DNA of 64,000 nt from Arthrobacter sp. ISL-85 (GCF_018613675.1 NZ_JAGGPQ010000025.1:1-64000), one strand, 5' to 3'; positions 25,759 through 35,056 are shown, counted from the first letter of the stretch. The notes: generated by a model from the letters alone, not told the origin. Numbers and translations: made by a program.

Positions 25759-26997
25759 GTGACCTACCCCGCAACAACCGGTGAATTCAGCGCTGCCTCC
25801 GGGCCGGACCCCCGCCATGAGCGGTCCGCCGTGATCGACCTGGAGGCCATCCGGCACAACGTCCGCCGGCTTGCCGCCGCTGCGTCTCCCGCGAAAGTCA
25901 TGGCCGTCGTCAAAGCCGATGCATACGGGCACGGCGCCGTTCCCGTGGCCCGCGCAGCCCTGCAGGCGGGCGCGTCCTGGCTCGGCGTCGCCCACATTTC
26001 CGAGGCCCTCGGACTGCGTGCGGCCGGCATCGACGCGCCCCTTCTGGCCTGGCTGCACACCACGGACAGCAACTTTGGCGCCGCCGTGGCCGCCGGCGTC
26101 GACATTGGCTGCTCCGGCTGGGAGCTGGAACGCATCGTGGCCGCGGCCCGCGAACAGGAACGTCCCGCACGGATACACCTCAAGGTGGACACCGGGCTGG
26201 GCCGCAACGGCGCAACCCCTGAGGCGTGGGACCGGCTGGTAGGGGAGGCGGTGGAATACCAGGACCAGGGACTGCTCCGGGTGGTGGGCATCTTCTCCCA
26301 CCTGGCCGTGGCTGATGAGCCGGAACGGCCTGAAACGGATGAGCAGGTGGCCGCTTTCCGGGAAGCCCTGGCCATCGCCGAGGACGCGGGCGTGGATCCA
26401 GAGGTCCGGCACCTTGCCAACACCCCCGCCACCCTTTCCCGGCCGGACACCCACTTTGACATGGTCCGCGTGGGCCTGGGCATCTACGGTCTTTCGCCGT
26501 TCGACGGGCAGACATCCGCAGAGCTCGGCCTTCGCCCGGCCATGACGTTGCGCACCCTGGTGTCGCAATGCAAGGAGGTACCCAAGGGGCAGGGCGTCTC
26601 CTACGGGCTGCATTACCGCACCAAAGCAGCGAGCACCCTGGCCCTGATACCGCTGGGCTATGCCGACGGCGTCCCGCGCGTGGCCACCGGCGGCCCTGTC
26701 CGGGTGGCCGGGAAGACCTACCCCGTGGTGGGGCGGATCGCCATGGACCAGATGGTCATTGACCTCGGGCCGGAGGCTTCGGGCGCCCGGCTGCAGGGCG
26801 CCGAAGCGGAACTGTTCGGGGACGGCGCCGACGGCGGGCCCACCGTGGACGACTGGGCACGAGCGGCCGGGACCATCAACTATGAAGTGGTGACCAGGAT
26901 CAGCCCGCGTGTACCCCGCCGCTTCATCCATGAAGATGAGTCGGCGGACAACATCCAGGGTTTGATGGGCGTGCCCGGCAAGGCGGGGACCGCGTGA
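25759..26997 (+). CDS. alr: Alanine racemase
   Basis: 412 aa. This PLP enzyme interconverts L- and D-alanine for peptidoglycan. The N-terminal TIM barrel has the PLP-binding Lys52 in VMAVVKADAYGHGAVPVA. The C-terminal beta domain has the loop GRIAMDQMVIDLG. GYADGVPR and VSYGLHYRT are also typical. It heads the t6A operon: its stop overlaps the tsaE GTG (GTGA), and the following genes overlap in turn. Confidence 0.95.
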   Translation: MTYPATTGEFSAASGPDPRHERSAVIDLEAIRHNVRRLAAAASPAKVMAVVKADAYGHGAVPVARAALQAGASWLGVAHISEALGLRAAGIDAPLLAWLHTTDSNFGAAVAAGVDIGCSGWELERIVAAAREQERPARIHLKVDTGLGRNGATPEAWDRLVGEAVEYQDQGLLRVVGIFSHLAVADEPERPETDEQVAAFREALAIAEDAGVDPEVRHLANTPATLSRPDTHFDMVRVGLGIYGLSPFDGQTSAELGLRPAMTLRTLVSQCKEVPKGQGVSYGLHYRTKAASTLALIPLGYADGVPRVATGGPVRVAGKTYPVVGRIAMDQMVIDLGPEASGARLQGAEAELFGDGADGGPTVDDWARAAGTINYEVVTRISPRVPRRFIHEDESADNIQGLMGVPGKAGTA

Positions 26998-27584
26998 GCG
27001 CGCCGGAACAGGCCAGCGCAAACTGGGAAAAGACGCTGACGGCGACGACGGCGGAACAGACGCACGCCCTTGGCGCACGCCTGGCGGAGGTGCTGCAGGC
27101 AGGGGACCTGCTGGTGCTGTCCGGTGAGCTGGGTGCCGGGAAAACCACCTTCACGCAGGGTCTGGGCGAAGGCCTGGGCGTGCGCCCGGGCGTCATCTCG
27201 CCCACGTTCGTCCTGGTCCGGATCCATCCCAACCTGCCGGGCGGCCCGCGTCCGGGCGGCCCGGACCTGGTGCATGTGGACGCCTATCGGCTGGGTTCGG
27301 CCGCGGAGATCGACGATATCGACCTTGAAAACACCATGGATTCATCGGTGACCGTCGTGGAGTGGGGCCATGAGCGCGTGGAGCACCTGAGCGACAGCCG
27401 GCTGGAGATCGACCTGCACCGTGCCATCGGGCTTGGTGCGGGGGGAGTGGCCGGAACCTCCGGGACCCTGGACTTCGACGGCGGGGACACCGACGAGCCG
27501 CGCACCATCGTCATGCGCGGGTACGGGCCCCGGTGGGCAGCCGTTCCCGAACTGGCGGGCCCGGCCGGAGGAGTGGCATGCTGA
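26994..27584 (+). CDS. tsaE: tRNA (adenosine(37)-N6)-threonylcarbamoyltransferase complex ATPase TsaE
   Basis: 196 aa, somewhat longer than many TsaE proteins (about 150) because of a Gly-rich C-terminal extension after residue ~145. It is the P-loop ATPase that drives turnover of the TsaB-TsaD complex. Walker A is LSGELGAGKTTFTQGLGEGL. VISPTFVLV follows, then HVDAYRLGSAAEIDDI (the metal-binding Asp region) and TVVEWGHERVEHL. It starts with GTG overlapping the alr stop and overlaps tsaB by 7 bp. Confidence 0.95.
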   Translation: MSAPEQASANWEKTLTATTAEQTHALGARLAEVLQAGDLLVLSGELGAGKTTFTQGLGEGLGVRPGVISPTFVLVRIHPNLPGGPRPGGPDLVHVDAYRLGSAAEIDDIDLENTMDSSVTVVEWGHERVEHLSDSRLEIDLHRAIGLGAGGVAGTSGTLDFDGGDTDEPRTIVMRGYGPRWAAVPELAGPAGGVAC

Positions 27585-28249
27585 TCCTCGCCATCGACAC
27601 CTCTGCCGTGGCAAGCGCAGCACTGGTCACCGACGACGCCCCGGAAAGTGTGCTGGCCAGCTTCGCCACCGAGGACACCCGCAGCCACGCCGAGGTGCTT
27701 GCCCCGGGAATCGACGCCATGCTGTCGTCGGCGGGAGTAAGCGGGAAGGACGTGGACGCAGTGGTGGTGGGCGTTGGCCCCGGCCCGTTCACCGGGCTCC
27801 GCTCCGGCATCGCCACCGCCCGCACCCTGGCATTCGTTTGGGGCAAGCCGCTGCACGGGTTGATGAGCCTGGACGCGATGGCACTGGAAGTTGCCGAGTC
27901 AACCGCCGGCGTTTCCGGGTTCCTGGTGGTGACGGATGCCCGCCGCAAGGAGGTCTACTGGGCCCGGTACAGCCTGGACGACGGCCAACTGCCCGTACTG
28001 GAGGACGGCCCGCACGTAACTTTCGCGTCAGAGCTCCCCGACCTGCCTGCCTTCGGCGCCGGCGCGGGACTCTACGCTGACATACTCCAGGCCCACCCGG
28101 AGTTCACGGGGGAGCAGCCTGACGCCCTGTACCTTGGCCAGTTCGCCCTGGCACGGCTGGCGACCGGACATACCCTGCTGGACTCCACCCCCCTGTACCT
28201 GCGCGAATCCGACGCCCAGGTTCCCGGACCACGGAAGCGGGCCTTGTGA
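27578..28249 (+). CDS. tsaB: t6A biosynthesis protein TsaB
   Basis: 223 aa from the ATG at 27578; the frame is open further upstream inside tsaE, but family members begin MLILAIDTSA. It is an ASKHA-fold partner of TsaD, needed for threonylcarbamoyl transfer to A37 of ANN-decoding tRNAs. Conserved elements are ILAIDTSAVASAALV, HAEVLAPGIDAMLSSAG, and GVGPGPFTGLRSGIATAR. It overlaps both tsaE and rimI, which fits tight translational coupling. Confidence 0.93.
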   Translation: MLILAIDTSAVASAALVTDDAPESVLASFATEDTRSHAEVLAPGIDAMLSSAGVSGKDVDAVVVGVGPGPFTGLRSGIATARTLAFVWGKPLHGLMSLDAMALEVAESTAGVSGFLVVTDARRKEVYWARYSLDDGQLPVLEDGPHVTFASELPDLPAFGAGAGLYADILQAHPEFTGEQPDALYLGQFALARLATGHTLLDSTPLYLRESDAQVPGPRKRAL

Positions 28250-28764
28250 AAACCTTCCCGGACCCCCGGCTGGCCGAAGTCACCGTCCGCGACATGACGC
28301 TCGACGATGTGCCGGCCGTCGGCGTGCTGGAACACCAGCTCTTCCCCATTGATGCGTGGCCCGTGCAGATGTTCCTGGATGAGCTTTCCCAACCGGAGAC
28401 GCGCCGCTACCTGGTGGCGGAAACCAGCGACGGCATCGTGGGCTACGCCGGCCTGATGTGCATCGAGCCCATCGCGGACGTCCAGACCATCGCCGTCGTC
28501 CCTGCATATGAGGGGCGGGGCATCGGCAGCACCCTGCTCACGCAGCTGATCGAAGAAGCCCGGCGCCGCTGGGCAACGGAGGTCCTCCTGGAAGTCCGGG
28601 CTGACAATCCCCGGGCGCAACAGCTCTATGTGCGGTTTGGCTTTGAACAGATCCACGTCCGTGCCCGCTATTACCGCGACGGCGTGGACGCGCTCATCAT
28701 GCGGCTCCAGCTGGCCGCACCGGAAACTGAAGGACACGAAGCAACGGAGGCAGGCCAGGCATGA
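28246..28764 (+). CDS. rimI: Ribosomal protein bS18-alanine N-acetyltransferase RimI (GNAT)
   Basis: 172 aa, GTG start in the tsaB stop (GTGA). It has the GNAT fold: motif A VQTIAVVPAYEGRGIGSTLLTQL (acetyl-CoA loop GRGIGS) and the C-terminal ADNPRAQQLYVRFGFEQIHVRARYY block that marks RimI (VRADNPRAQQLY, FGFEQ, RYY). RimI acetylates the N-terminal Ala of ribosomal protein S18, and relatives have broader N-terminal specificity. Its place between tsaB and tsaD is standard in Actinobacteria. Confidence 0.9.
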   Translation: MKTFPDPRLAEVTVRDMTLDDVPAVGVLEHQLFPIDAWPVQMFLDELSQPETRRYLVAETSDGIVGYAGLMCIEPIADVQTIAVVPAYEGRGIGSTLLTQLIEEARRRWATEVLLEVRADNPRAQQLYVRFGFEQIHVRARYYRDGVDALIMRLQLAAPETEGHEATEAGQA

Positions 28765-29852
28765 ACCGTACGCAGCCCCTGGTACTGGGCATCGAATCGT
28801 CCTGCGACGAAACCGGCGTGGGAATCGTCCGCGGCACCAGCCTCCTGACCAACACCGTCTCTTCCTCCATGGACGAGCACGTCCGCTTCGGCGGCGTCAT
28901 CCCCGAGATCGCTTCGCGCGCCCATCTGGACGCCTTCGTCCCCACCCTTGAGCAGGCCTTGGCGGACGCCGGCGTGACCCTGGCTGAGGTGGACGCCATC
29001 GCCGTCACCTCCGGTCCCGGGCTGGCCGGTGCGCTGATGGTGGGCGTCTGCGCTGCCAAGGCGCTCGCCGTCGCCACCGGCAAGCCGCTCTACGCGATCA
29101 ACCACCTGGTGGCGCATGTGGGCGTGGGACTCCTGGACGACCGTGCCGACGGCCGCAAGCAGGAGCTGCCGGAGAACCTGGGTGCCCTGCTGGTGTCCGG
29201 CGGCCACACCGAAATCCTGCGGATCAACAGCATCACCAGCGACGTGCAGCTCCTGGGGTCCACCATCGACGACGCCGCGGGCGAGGCCTACGACAAGGTG
29301 GCCCGCATCCTGGGGCTGGGCTACCCCGGCGGACCGGCCATCGACAAGATGGCCCGCACCGGCAACCCCAAAGCGATCCGCTTCCCCCGCGGCCTCACCC
29401 AGCCCAAGTACATGGGCACCGCCGACGAACCCGGACCGCACCGGTACGACTGGTCCTTCAGCGGGCTCAAGACGGCGGTGGCCCGATGCGTGGAGCAGTT
29501 CGAGGCCCGTGGGGAAGAGATCCCAGTGGCGGACATCGCGGCAGCTTTCCAGGAAGCGGTGGTGGACGTAATTTCGTCCAAGGCGGTCCTGGCCTGCCGC
29601 GAGCACGGCATCAAGGACGTCCTGCTGGGCGGCGGAGTGGCAGCCAACTCACGCCTGCGGGAACTGACCGGGCAGCGCTGCGCCTCCGCCGGGATCCGGC
29701 TGCACGTCCCGCCGCTGGACCTGTGCACGGACAATGGCGCCATGGTGGCCGCGCTCGGCGCCCAGCTGGTGATGGCCGGTGCTGAGCCCAGCGGAATCGG
29801 CTTCGCCCCGGATTCGTCGATGCCCGTCACCTCGGTGTCCCTCCCGTCCTGA
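28761..29852 (+). CDS. tsaD: tRNA N6-adenosine threonylcarbamoyltransferase TsaD
   Basis: 363 aa. It is the catalytic subunit that transfers the threonylcarbamoyl group to tRNA A37. It has the ASKHA start LGIESSCDETGVGIV, PEIASRAHLDAFVP, the metal ligands in YAINHLVAHVG, LLVSGGHTEILRI, and LLGGGVAANSRLRELT. It starts within the rimI stop codon and ends the operon at a large inverted repeat shared with the convergent YbdK-type gene. Confidence 0.96.
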   Translation: MNRTQPLVLGIESSCDETGVGIVRGTSLLTNTVSSSMDEHVRFGGVIPEIASRAHLDAFVPTLEQALADAGVTLAEVDAIAVTSGPGLAGALMVGVCAAKALAVATGKPLYAINHLVAHVGVGLLDDRADGRKQELPENLGALLVSGGHTEILRINSITSDVQLLGSTIDDAAGEAYDKVARILGLGYPGGPAIDKMARTGNPKAIRFPRGLTQPKYMGTADEPGPHRYDWSFSGLKTAVARCVEQFEARGEEIPVADIAAAFQEAVVDVISSKAVLACREHGIKDVLLGGGVAANSRLRELTGQRCASAGIRLHVPPLDLCTDNGAMVAALGAQLVMAGAEPSGIGFAPDSSMPVTSVSLPS

Positions 29853-29896
29853 CGGCAGTGCTCCGGCCTGACGGCAGTGGGCCCGGCGAGCCGTCG

Positions 29897-29966
29897 CGGG
29901 GCACTTTGGGGGCGTCGCCGTCGTACATCACGACGGCGGCCGGCGTGTCCGTGTCGAAGTGCCCCG
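29897..29966. terminator. Nested inverted repeat between convergent tsaD and the YbdK-type gene
   Basis: Outer arms CGGGGCACTT (29897-29906) and AAGTGCCCCG (29957-29966) enclose an inner 9-bp stem (29916-29924 with 29930-29938) around ACATC. A TTTT follows on the plus strand at 29967. It can fold on either strand and probably ends both convergent units. Confidence 0.6.
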
Positions 29967-29982
29967 TTTTGGGGACGGGGAG

Positions 29983-31134
29983 TCAGGCGGTAGGGCCGTT
30001 GCGCATCTGCTTGACCAAGTCCAGCACCACGGCCTGCAGGTTTCCGCCGTTGTCCGCCGCCACGCGCCGCTGGCGCTGGTAGCCGGCGCCGCGGCGGATG
30101 ATCTTCTCCACGTCGGCGAGCTCGTCGGAACAGCGCAGCTTGGCGGCGACGGGTTCCAGCCGGTTCAGCGTCTCCAGCAGGTGCTCGGTGACCAGCTGCT
30201 CGCGGCCTGCGGCGTCGAGGATAATGATGGCGTCCAGGCCGTACCGGGCGGCGCGCCACTTATTCTCCTGCACGTGCCACGGCGGCATGGTGGGGATGGT
30301 GCCGCCGTTGTCCAGGGTGGTGGAGAACTCGTCCACCAGGCACTGGGTGAGGGCCGCAATGGCCCCCACTTCCTCGAGCGTGGCCAGACCGTCGCAGATG
30401 CGCATTTCGATGGTTCCCAGGGCGGGCACGGGCCGGATGTCCCATCGGATCTCCGAGATGGTGTCGATGACACCCGTGGTGGACATGTCCTGGACGTAGG
30501 ATTCGTACTCCGCCCAGGACTGGAACTGGAACGGCAGGCCCGCGGTGGGAAGCTGCTGGAACATCAGGGCCCGCTGGGAGGCGTAGCCGGTGTCCTCGCC
30601 ACCCCAGAACGGGCTGGAGGCGGAGAGCGCCTGGAAGTGCGGGAAGTAATTGACCAGGCCGTCCAGGACGGGGAGCGCCTTGTCCCGGCGGTCCAGCCCC
30701 ACATGGACATGGACCCCGTAAATGACCATTTGCCGGCCCCACCACTGGGTCCGGTCAATGAGCTTGGCGTACCGCGCCTTGTCCGTCACCGGCTGCAGTT
30801 GGGGCGGGCTGAACGGGTGGCTGCCGGCGCAGAACAGCTCCACGCCCATGGGGTCGGTGATTTCGCGGACGGCGGCGACGGACCGGCTGAGGTCCTCTTT
30901 GGCCTCGGCTGCCGTTTCGCAGATCCCGGTGACCAGTTCCACCGTGTTCAGCAGCAATTCCTGCTTAATGTGCGGGTGTTCGTCGTCTTCGTTGAGTTCC
31001 GGGTGGCGGGACGCCACGCCGCGGAGCACCTGGTTGGCCACGGAAGCGAGCTCGCCCGTCTTCCCGTCCACCAAGGCAAGCTCCCACTCAACACCGAGGG
31101 TTGATTGCCTCGATGACGCGAAGTCGATCTTCAC
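29983..31134 (-). CDS. Carboxylate-amine ligase, YbdK / glutamate-cysteine ligase type 2
   Basis: 383 aa from the GTG at 31134, which has AAGGAAAC in front; the open frame extends upstream to 31422 without support. Family GCS2: GVEWELALVD, ELLLNTVELVTGIC, AGSHPFSPPQ, the signature VYGVHVHVGL-like IYGVHVHVGLDRRDKAL, and PALGTIEMRICDGLATLEE. Members ligate Glu to Cys or related substrates, but most YbdK proteins have only weak activity in vitro. A mycothiol producer does not depend on glutathione, so the physiological substrate is unclear. Confidence 0.85.
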   Translation of the reverse strand: MKIDFASSRQSTLGVEWELALVDGKTGELASVANQVLRGVASRHPELNEDDEHPHIKQELLLNTVELVTGICETAAEAKEDLSRSVAAVREITDPMGVELFCAGSHPFSPPQLQPVTDKARYAKLIDRTQWWGRQMVIYGVHVHVGLDRRDKALPVLDGLVNYFPHFQALSASSPFWGGEDTGYASQRALMFQQLPTAGLPFQFQSWAEYESYVQDMSTTGVIDTISEIRWDIRPVPALGTIEMRICDGLATLEEVGAIAALTQCLVDEFSTTLDNGGTIPTMPPWHVQENKWRAARYGLDAIIILDAAGREQLVTEHLLETLNRLEPVAAKLRCSDELADVEKIIRRGAGYQRQRRVAADNGGNLQAVVLDLVKQMRNGPTA

Positions 31135-31225
31135 ACGTTTCCTTACTGTCCGGTTTGCCGCTGGCTGATGCCGCTCACAGGCTGCTGCCGGCAGGCGAAC
31201 GGGTCTTTCAAGTCTAGTGCAGGGG

Positions 31226-31231
31226 TAGCAT
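31226..31231 (+). promoter_or_regulatory. -10 box, predicted leaderless start of the GH3 lipoprotein gene
   Basis: TAGCAT lies 7 nt (CGTAATA) before the ATG at 31239. Confidence 0.45.
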
Positions 31232-31238
31232 CGTAATA

Positions 31239-32948
31239 ATGGCTTCGTTCCCCCTGCGTCACAGTCCTGCCAAATCCTTCCCCCTCCTCCTGGCCCTGTC
31301 CGCAATGGCCCTTGCCTCCTGTTCGCCCTCCCCAAGCCCGGAACCGCCGTCGTCCTCCGCCGGAGAGACCCCTTCGGCGTCGGCAAGCACGACGACGGCG
31401 CCTCCGGCCGCTTCCGCCTCACCTGACGCCGGCTCCCGGCCCTTGGGGTGGGGACCGGAGCAGCGGGACCAGGACGCCGCTGTGGCGGCCGTGGCGGCCA
31501 TGACGCCGGAGCAGAAGGCAGGGCAGATCCTGCTTCCGTTTTTCCAGGGCAACCAGGTGGAGGCCCAAGCCGCCCTCATCCAGCGCCTGCACCTGGCCGG
31601 GTCCATCATCATGGGCGACAACGTGCCGCGCGACCCCCAGGGGAACGTGGACATCGCCGCCATGGGCGCGGTGACCCAGCGGCTGCAGCAGGCTGTTGCC
31701 GCCGACGGCCGGCGCTGGCCGGGAATCATGAGCGTTGACCAGGAGGGCGGCGCGGTGGCGCGGCTGGGGCCGCCCCTCACCGAATGGCCCACGCCCATGA
31801 GCTACGGCGCGGCCGGCAACCAGGCACTGACCCGCCAGGCGGGCAAGGCGCTGGCCCGCGAGCTGGTGCCACTGGGCTTCGACCTCGACTTCGCGCCGGA
31901 CACGGACGTGACTGTCGGGCCCACGGACCCCACCATAGGTGCGCGTTCCATGTCGGCCGATCCTGCCGCGGCGGCAGCCCAGGGGACCGCATTCGCCCAA
32001 GGCATGCTGGACGCCGGCGTGCTCCCCACCGTCAAGCACTTTCCAGGCCACGGCTCGGTGACCGCGGACTCCCACCTGAGCCTCCCCGTCCAGCCGGCCG
32101 GCATCGACGCGCTCCAGGGGCGGGACTGGAAACCCTTCCAGGCCGCGATCGCCGCCGGGCTCCCAATTGTCATGACCGGGCACATCGCCGTGCCCGCGCT
32201 GGAACCCGGTGTACCGGCGTCGCTCTCTGCCCCGAGCTACACGGCGCTGAGGGGCCTGGGCTTCAAGGGTGTGGCGGTGACCGACGCCCTCAACATGGGT
32301 GCCGTGGACAAGCAGTACCCCTCAGGAGCCGCTGCGGTGAAGGCACTGGCCGCCGGCGCAGACCTGCTGCTGATGCCCGCCGACGTGGAACAGGCGCACG
32401 CCGCCATCGTCCAGGCCGTGGCCGCCGGGACCCTTCCCCCCGCACGGCTGGATGAGGCGGCGCAACGGGTGGCCACCATGATGATCTGGCACGCGCGGAG
32501 CACCCCGCCTGCCGGAACCGCCGGCGCAGGTGCCCCGGCCGGAAGCGGGGCAGCACTGTCAGCCCAGGCCTCGGCGTCCGCCATTACGGTTGTTTCCGGG
32601 CCCTGCAGCGGACCGCTGGTGCCCGGTTCCGTGCGTGTGGCCGGCGGCGGACCGGGGGACCGGGAGCGCTTCGAAGCCGCCGCCGCGCGCGCCGGGATAG
32701 CAGTGGGATCGGGGCCGCTGGTCACCCTCATCGGGTTCGGCGGAAAACCGGCCGGCGGGGACATTGCCGTGTCCCTCGACGCCCCCTGGCCGCTCCAGGA
32801 TTCAACCGCGCCGGTTAAGCTCGCGCTCTACGGCCGCACCAACACGGCCTTCGACGCGCTCGCCGCGGTGCTGGCAGGGAAGGCGCCGGCTCCGGGGAAG
32901 CTGCCGGCCGCCGTCGGACCTTTTCCTGCAGGTACCGGCTGCCCCTGA
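31239..32948 (+). CDS. Glycoside hydrolase family 3 lipoprotein (beta-N-acetylhexosaminidase NagZ-like)
   Basis: 569 aa. A signal peptide ends in a lipobox ALASC with Cys28, and a Ser/Pro/Thr-rich linker follows to about residue 70. The GH3 barrel has GIMSVDQEGGAVARL, DLDFAPDTDV, VKHFPGHGSVTADSH (the NagZ His-containing motif that provides the acid/base) and GVAVTDALNMGAV (nucleophile Asp). This set marks GH3 N-acetylglucosaminidases acting on peptidoglycan or chitin fragments. The C-terminal ~140 residues are an Ala/Gly-rich domain unlike the compact E. coli NagZ. It is probably anchored on the outer face of the membrane and acts in wall recycling. Confidence 0.88.
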   Translation: MASFPLRHSPAKSFPLLLALSAMALASCSPSPSPEPPSSSAGETPSASASTTTAPPAASASPDAGSRPLGWGPEQRDQDAAVAAVAAMTPEQKAGQILLPFFQGNQVEAQAALIQRLHLAGSIIMGDNVPRDPQGNVDIAAMGAVTQRLQQAVAADGRRWPGIMSVDQEGGAVARLGPPLTEWPTPMSYGAAGNQALTRQAGKALARELVPLGFDLDFAPDTDVTVGPTDPTIGARSMSADPAAAAAQGTAFAQGMLDAGVLPTVKHFPGHGSVTADSHLSLPVQPAGIDALQGRDWKPFQAAIAAGLPIVMTGHIAVPALEPGVPASLSAPSYTALRGLGFKGVAVTDALNMGAVDKQYPSGAAAVKALAAGADLLLMPADVEQAHAAIVQAVAAGTLPPARLDEAAQRVATMMIWHARSTPPAGTAGAGAPAGSGAALSAQASASAITVVSGPCSGPLVPGSVRVAGGGPGDRERFEAAAARAGIAVGSGPLVTLIGFGGKPAGGDIAVSLDAPWPLQDSTAPVKLALYGRTNTAFDALAAVLAGKAPAPGKLPAAVGPFPAGTGCP

Positions 32949-32991
32949 TCCCTTGGACCCCCGCGCGGGCAGGAACGCGTTTAATGGTCAG

Positions 32992-33810
32992 GTGCCCATT
33001 CTGAATAAAGACATGACCCTCTGCATCTCGCTCTCGGCCCGTCCCAGCAACAACGGGACCCGGTTCCACAACCACCTCTACGGGCAGCTGGACCTGAACT
33101 GGATCTACAAAGCCTTCGCGCCCACCAACCTTGAACAGGCCATCGCCGGCGTCCGCGGGCTGGGCATCCGTGGCTGCGCCATCTCCATGCCGTACAAGGA
33201 GGACGTCATCGCGCTGGTGGACGAGATGGACCCCTCCGCCAAGGCCATCGACTCGGTGAACACCATCGTGAACACAGACGGCCACCTCAAGGCGTACAAC
33301 ACCGACTACACCGCGATCGAACAGCTCATCGCCACCAACTCGGTCCCCACTGAGTACTCCGTCCTGGTGCAGGGCGCCGGCGGCATGGCCAAGGCCACGG
33401 TCGCAGCCCTCCGGGACGCCGGGTTTTCCCACGTCACGGTCATCGCCAGGAACGAGGCTGCCGGGCGGGCGCTCGCGGACCAGTATGGCTTTCAGTGGCG
33501 TGCAACGCTCGACGGCGGGACGGCTGACCTGATTATCAACGTCACCCCCATCGGCATGGCCGGAGGTGCGGAAGCGGACGCCCTGTCCTTCCCCGCCGAG
33601 GCCATCGACGCGGCGCGCCTGGTTTTCGACGTGGTGGCGCTGCCCGCCGAGACACCGCTGATCCGCGCCGCCCGGGCGGCAGGCAAACCCGTCATCACGG
33701 GGGCGGAGGTTGCCACCATCCAGGCGCTCGAGCAGTTCGTGCTGTACACGGGGGTCCGGCCCACCGCGGAGCAGGTGCGGGCGGCCGAGGAGTTCATGCG
33801 CGCGCAGTAG
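32992..33810 (+). CDS. Shikimate 5-dehydrogenase-like oxidoreductase
   Basis: 272 aa from the GTG at 32992 (PILNKDMTLCISL follows). The open frame runs further upstream within the GH3 gene. The fold is AroE-like: GIRGCAISMPYKEDVIAL (the substrate-site Lys), IDSVNTIVNTDGHLKAYNTDY (Asn and Asp of the site) and the Rossmann loop VQGAGGMAKATVAALRDAG. The usual AroE start with the SxS shikimate clamp is replaced by LSARPSNNGTRFHN. That marks a paralogue group whose substrate may not be shikimate, so it is probably not the only AroE in the genome. Confidence 0.85.
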   Translation: MPILNKDMTLCISLSARPSNNGTRFHNHLYGQLDLNWIYKAFAPTNLEQAIAGVRGLGIRGCAISMPYKEDVIALVDEMDPSAKAIDSVNTIVNTDGHLKAYNTDYTAIEQLIATNSVPTEYSVLVQGAGGMAKATVAALRDAGFSHVTVIARNEAAGRALADQYGFQWRATLDGGTADLIINVTPIGMAGGAEADALSFPAEAIDAARLVFDVVALPAETPLIRAARAAGKPVITGAEVATIQALEQFVLYTGVRPTAEQVRAAEEFMRAQ

Positions 33811-33816
33811 AGACAG

Positions 33817-35049
33817 TCAGGCAGGCTCCACCACGATGGCCACCCGCTCCTCGCCGATGCGCGTCAGGACCAGGGTGGCCGTCTTGCCGGCCCCCTTCTT
33901 CCCGCCGGAACTCTTGCCGCCGGGCAGCAACTGCTTCCGCAGCTCTTCCGGGGTGACGGCCGTGCCGCGCTTCTTGATATCCAGCACGGTGATGCCCTCC
34001 TGCTTGACCCATGCCTTGAGCGCCTTGACGTTGTAGGGCATGACATCAAGGACTTTGTAGGCCCGGGCGAACGGGGTGTCGAGCAGGTCCGGAGCGCAAA
34101 TGTAGGCAATGTGTTCGTCCACCAGGTGGCCGCGGAGCTGCAGTGCGACGTCGGCCACCAGCCCGGCGCGGATCACGGCGCCGTCGGGCTCGTACAGGTA
34201 GCCTTCCACGGGTCCCACCGGCGCGGATGGTCCGGCGCCGAAGTCGTCGGCGCTGGTCAGCTCGGCGGTTCCCTGCGGACCCAGGACCAAAGCAGCACGG
34301 CGGACTCCGGGCCTGCGCACGGCGTTGAACCACAGGGTCACTTCGGTGACGTCCCCGGCTACCGATACCCACTGCGCCTCGCAGCCCGCTGGCACAGAGT
34401 CGTGCGGCATGCCCGGGCCCATCTTCACGCCCACAGCCTTGCCTTCGGCGGCCAGGGACTCCACGAAGGACAACGGCGGGGAGAACGCCTCGGGGTCCCA
34501 GATCCGCTTGGTGCCGGAGGTTGAGGTGACTCGCCGCGCCGGATCCAGCCAGACGCCGTCCACCCCGTCCAATGGAACCGAAGCGGCGTCCGCGTGGACC
34601 ACCGTGGCGTTGGGGAACGGGATGAGGTTCACCGTGGCGCACGCCGCGGTGGTTTCATCCATTTCGACGGCGGTGACGTTGATGTCCAGGGAGGCCAGGG
34701 CCAGGGAATCGGCGCCAAGGCCGCAGCCCAGGTCTGCCACCCGGCTGATCCCGGCGGCGGCGAACCGCTGCGCGTGGTGCGCGGCGACATTCAGCCGCGT
34801 GGCTTGCTCCAGGCCGGCCTGGGTGAACAGCATCTGGCGGGCAAACTCACCGAATTTCGCCTCTGCCCTGGTGCGCAGCCGCGACTGAGTGAGGACGGCG
34901 GACACAAGTCCGGGGGAGTGTCCGCCCTTCCTGAGTGCGGAGTTGAGCTCGAACGAGTCCTGCTCACGGTAGGGGCCCATGGATGCCAGCAACTCCCAGC
35001 CTTCGGGGGTCAACAGCGGTGCAATCTGGTCCTGGGGAGCGTGAGCCAT
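33817..35049 (-). CDS. SAM-dependent methyltransferase with C-terminal THUMP-like domain
   Basis: 410 aa from the ATG at 35049; a longer open frame reaches 35565 but the ATG has a TAGGCT box 7 nt in front. The class I methyltransferase core has VADLGCGLGADSLALASL (SAM loop), VTAVEMDETTAACATVN, VHADAASVPLDGVDGVWLDPARR (the DPAR motif resembles the catalytic DPPY/DPAR of base methyltransferases). The C-terminal ~100 residues (from VVDEHIAYIC-like LVDEHIAYICAPDL) match the THUMP-like domain found in these proteins. This suggests RNA or DNA base methylation, but the substrate is not known. Confidence 0.82.
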   Translation of the reverse strand: MAHAPQDQIAPLLTPEGWELLASMGPYREQDSFELNSALRKGGHSPGLVSAVLTQSRLRTRAEAKFGEFARQMLFTQAGLEQATRLNVAAHHAQRFAAAGISRVADLGCGLGADSLALASLDINVTAVEMDETTAACATVNLIPFPNATVVHADAASVPLDGVDGVWLDPARRVTSTSGTKRIWDPEAFSPPLSFVESLAAEGKAVGVKMGPGMPHDSVPAGCEAQWVSVAGDVTEVTLWFNAVRRPGVRRAALVLGPQGTAELTSADDFGAGPSAPVGPVEGYLYEPDGAVIRAGLVADVALQLRGHLVDEHIAYICAPDLLDTPFARAYKVLDVMPYNVKALKAWVKQEGITVLDIKKRGTAVTPEELRKQLLPGGKSSGGKKGAGKTATLVLTRIGEERVAIVVEPA

Positions 35050-35056
35050 GGGTTCC

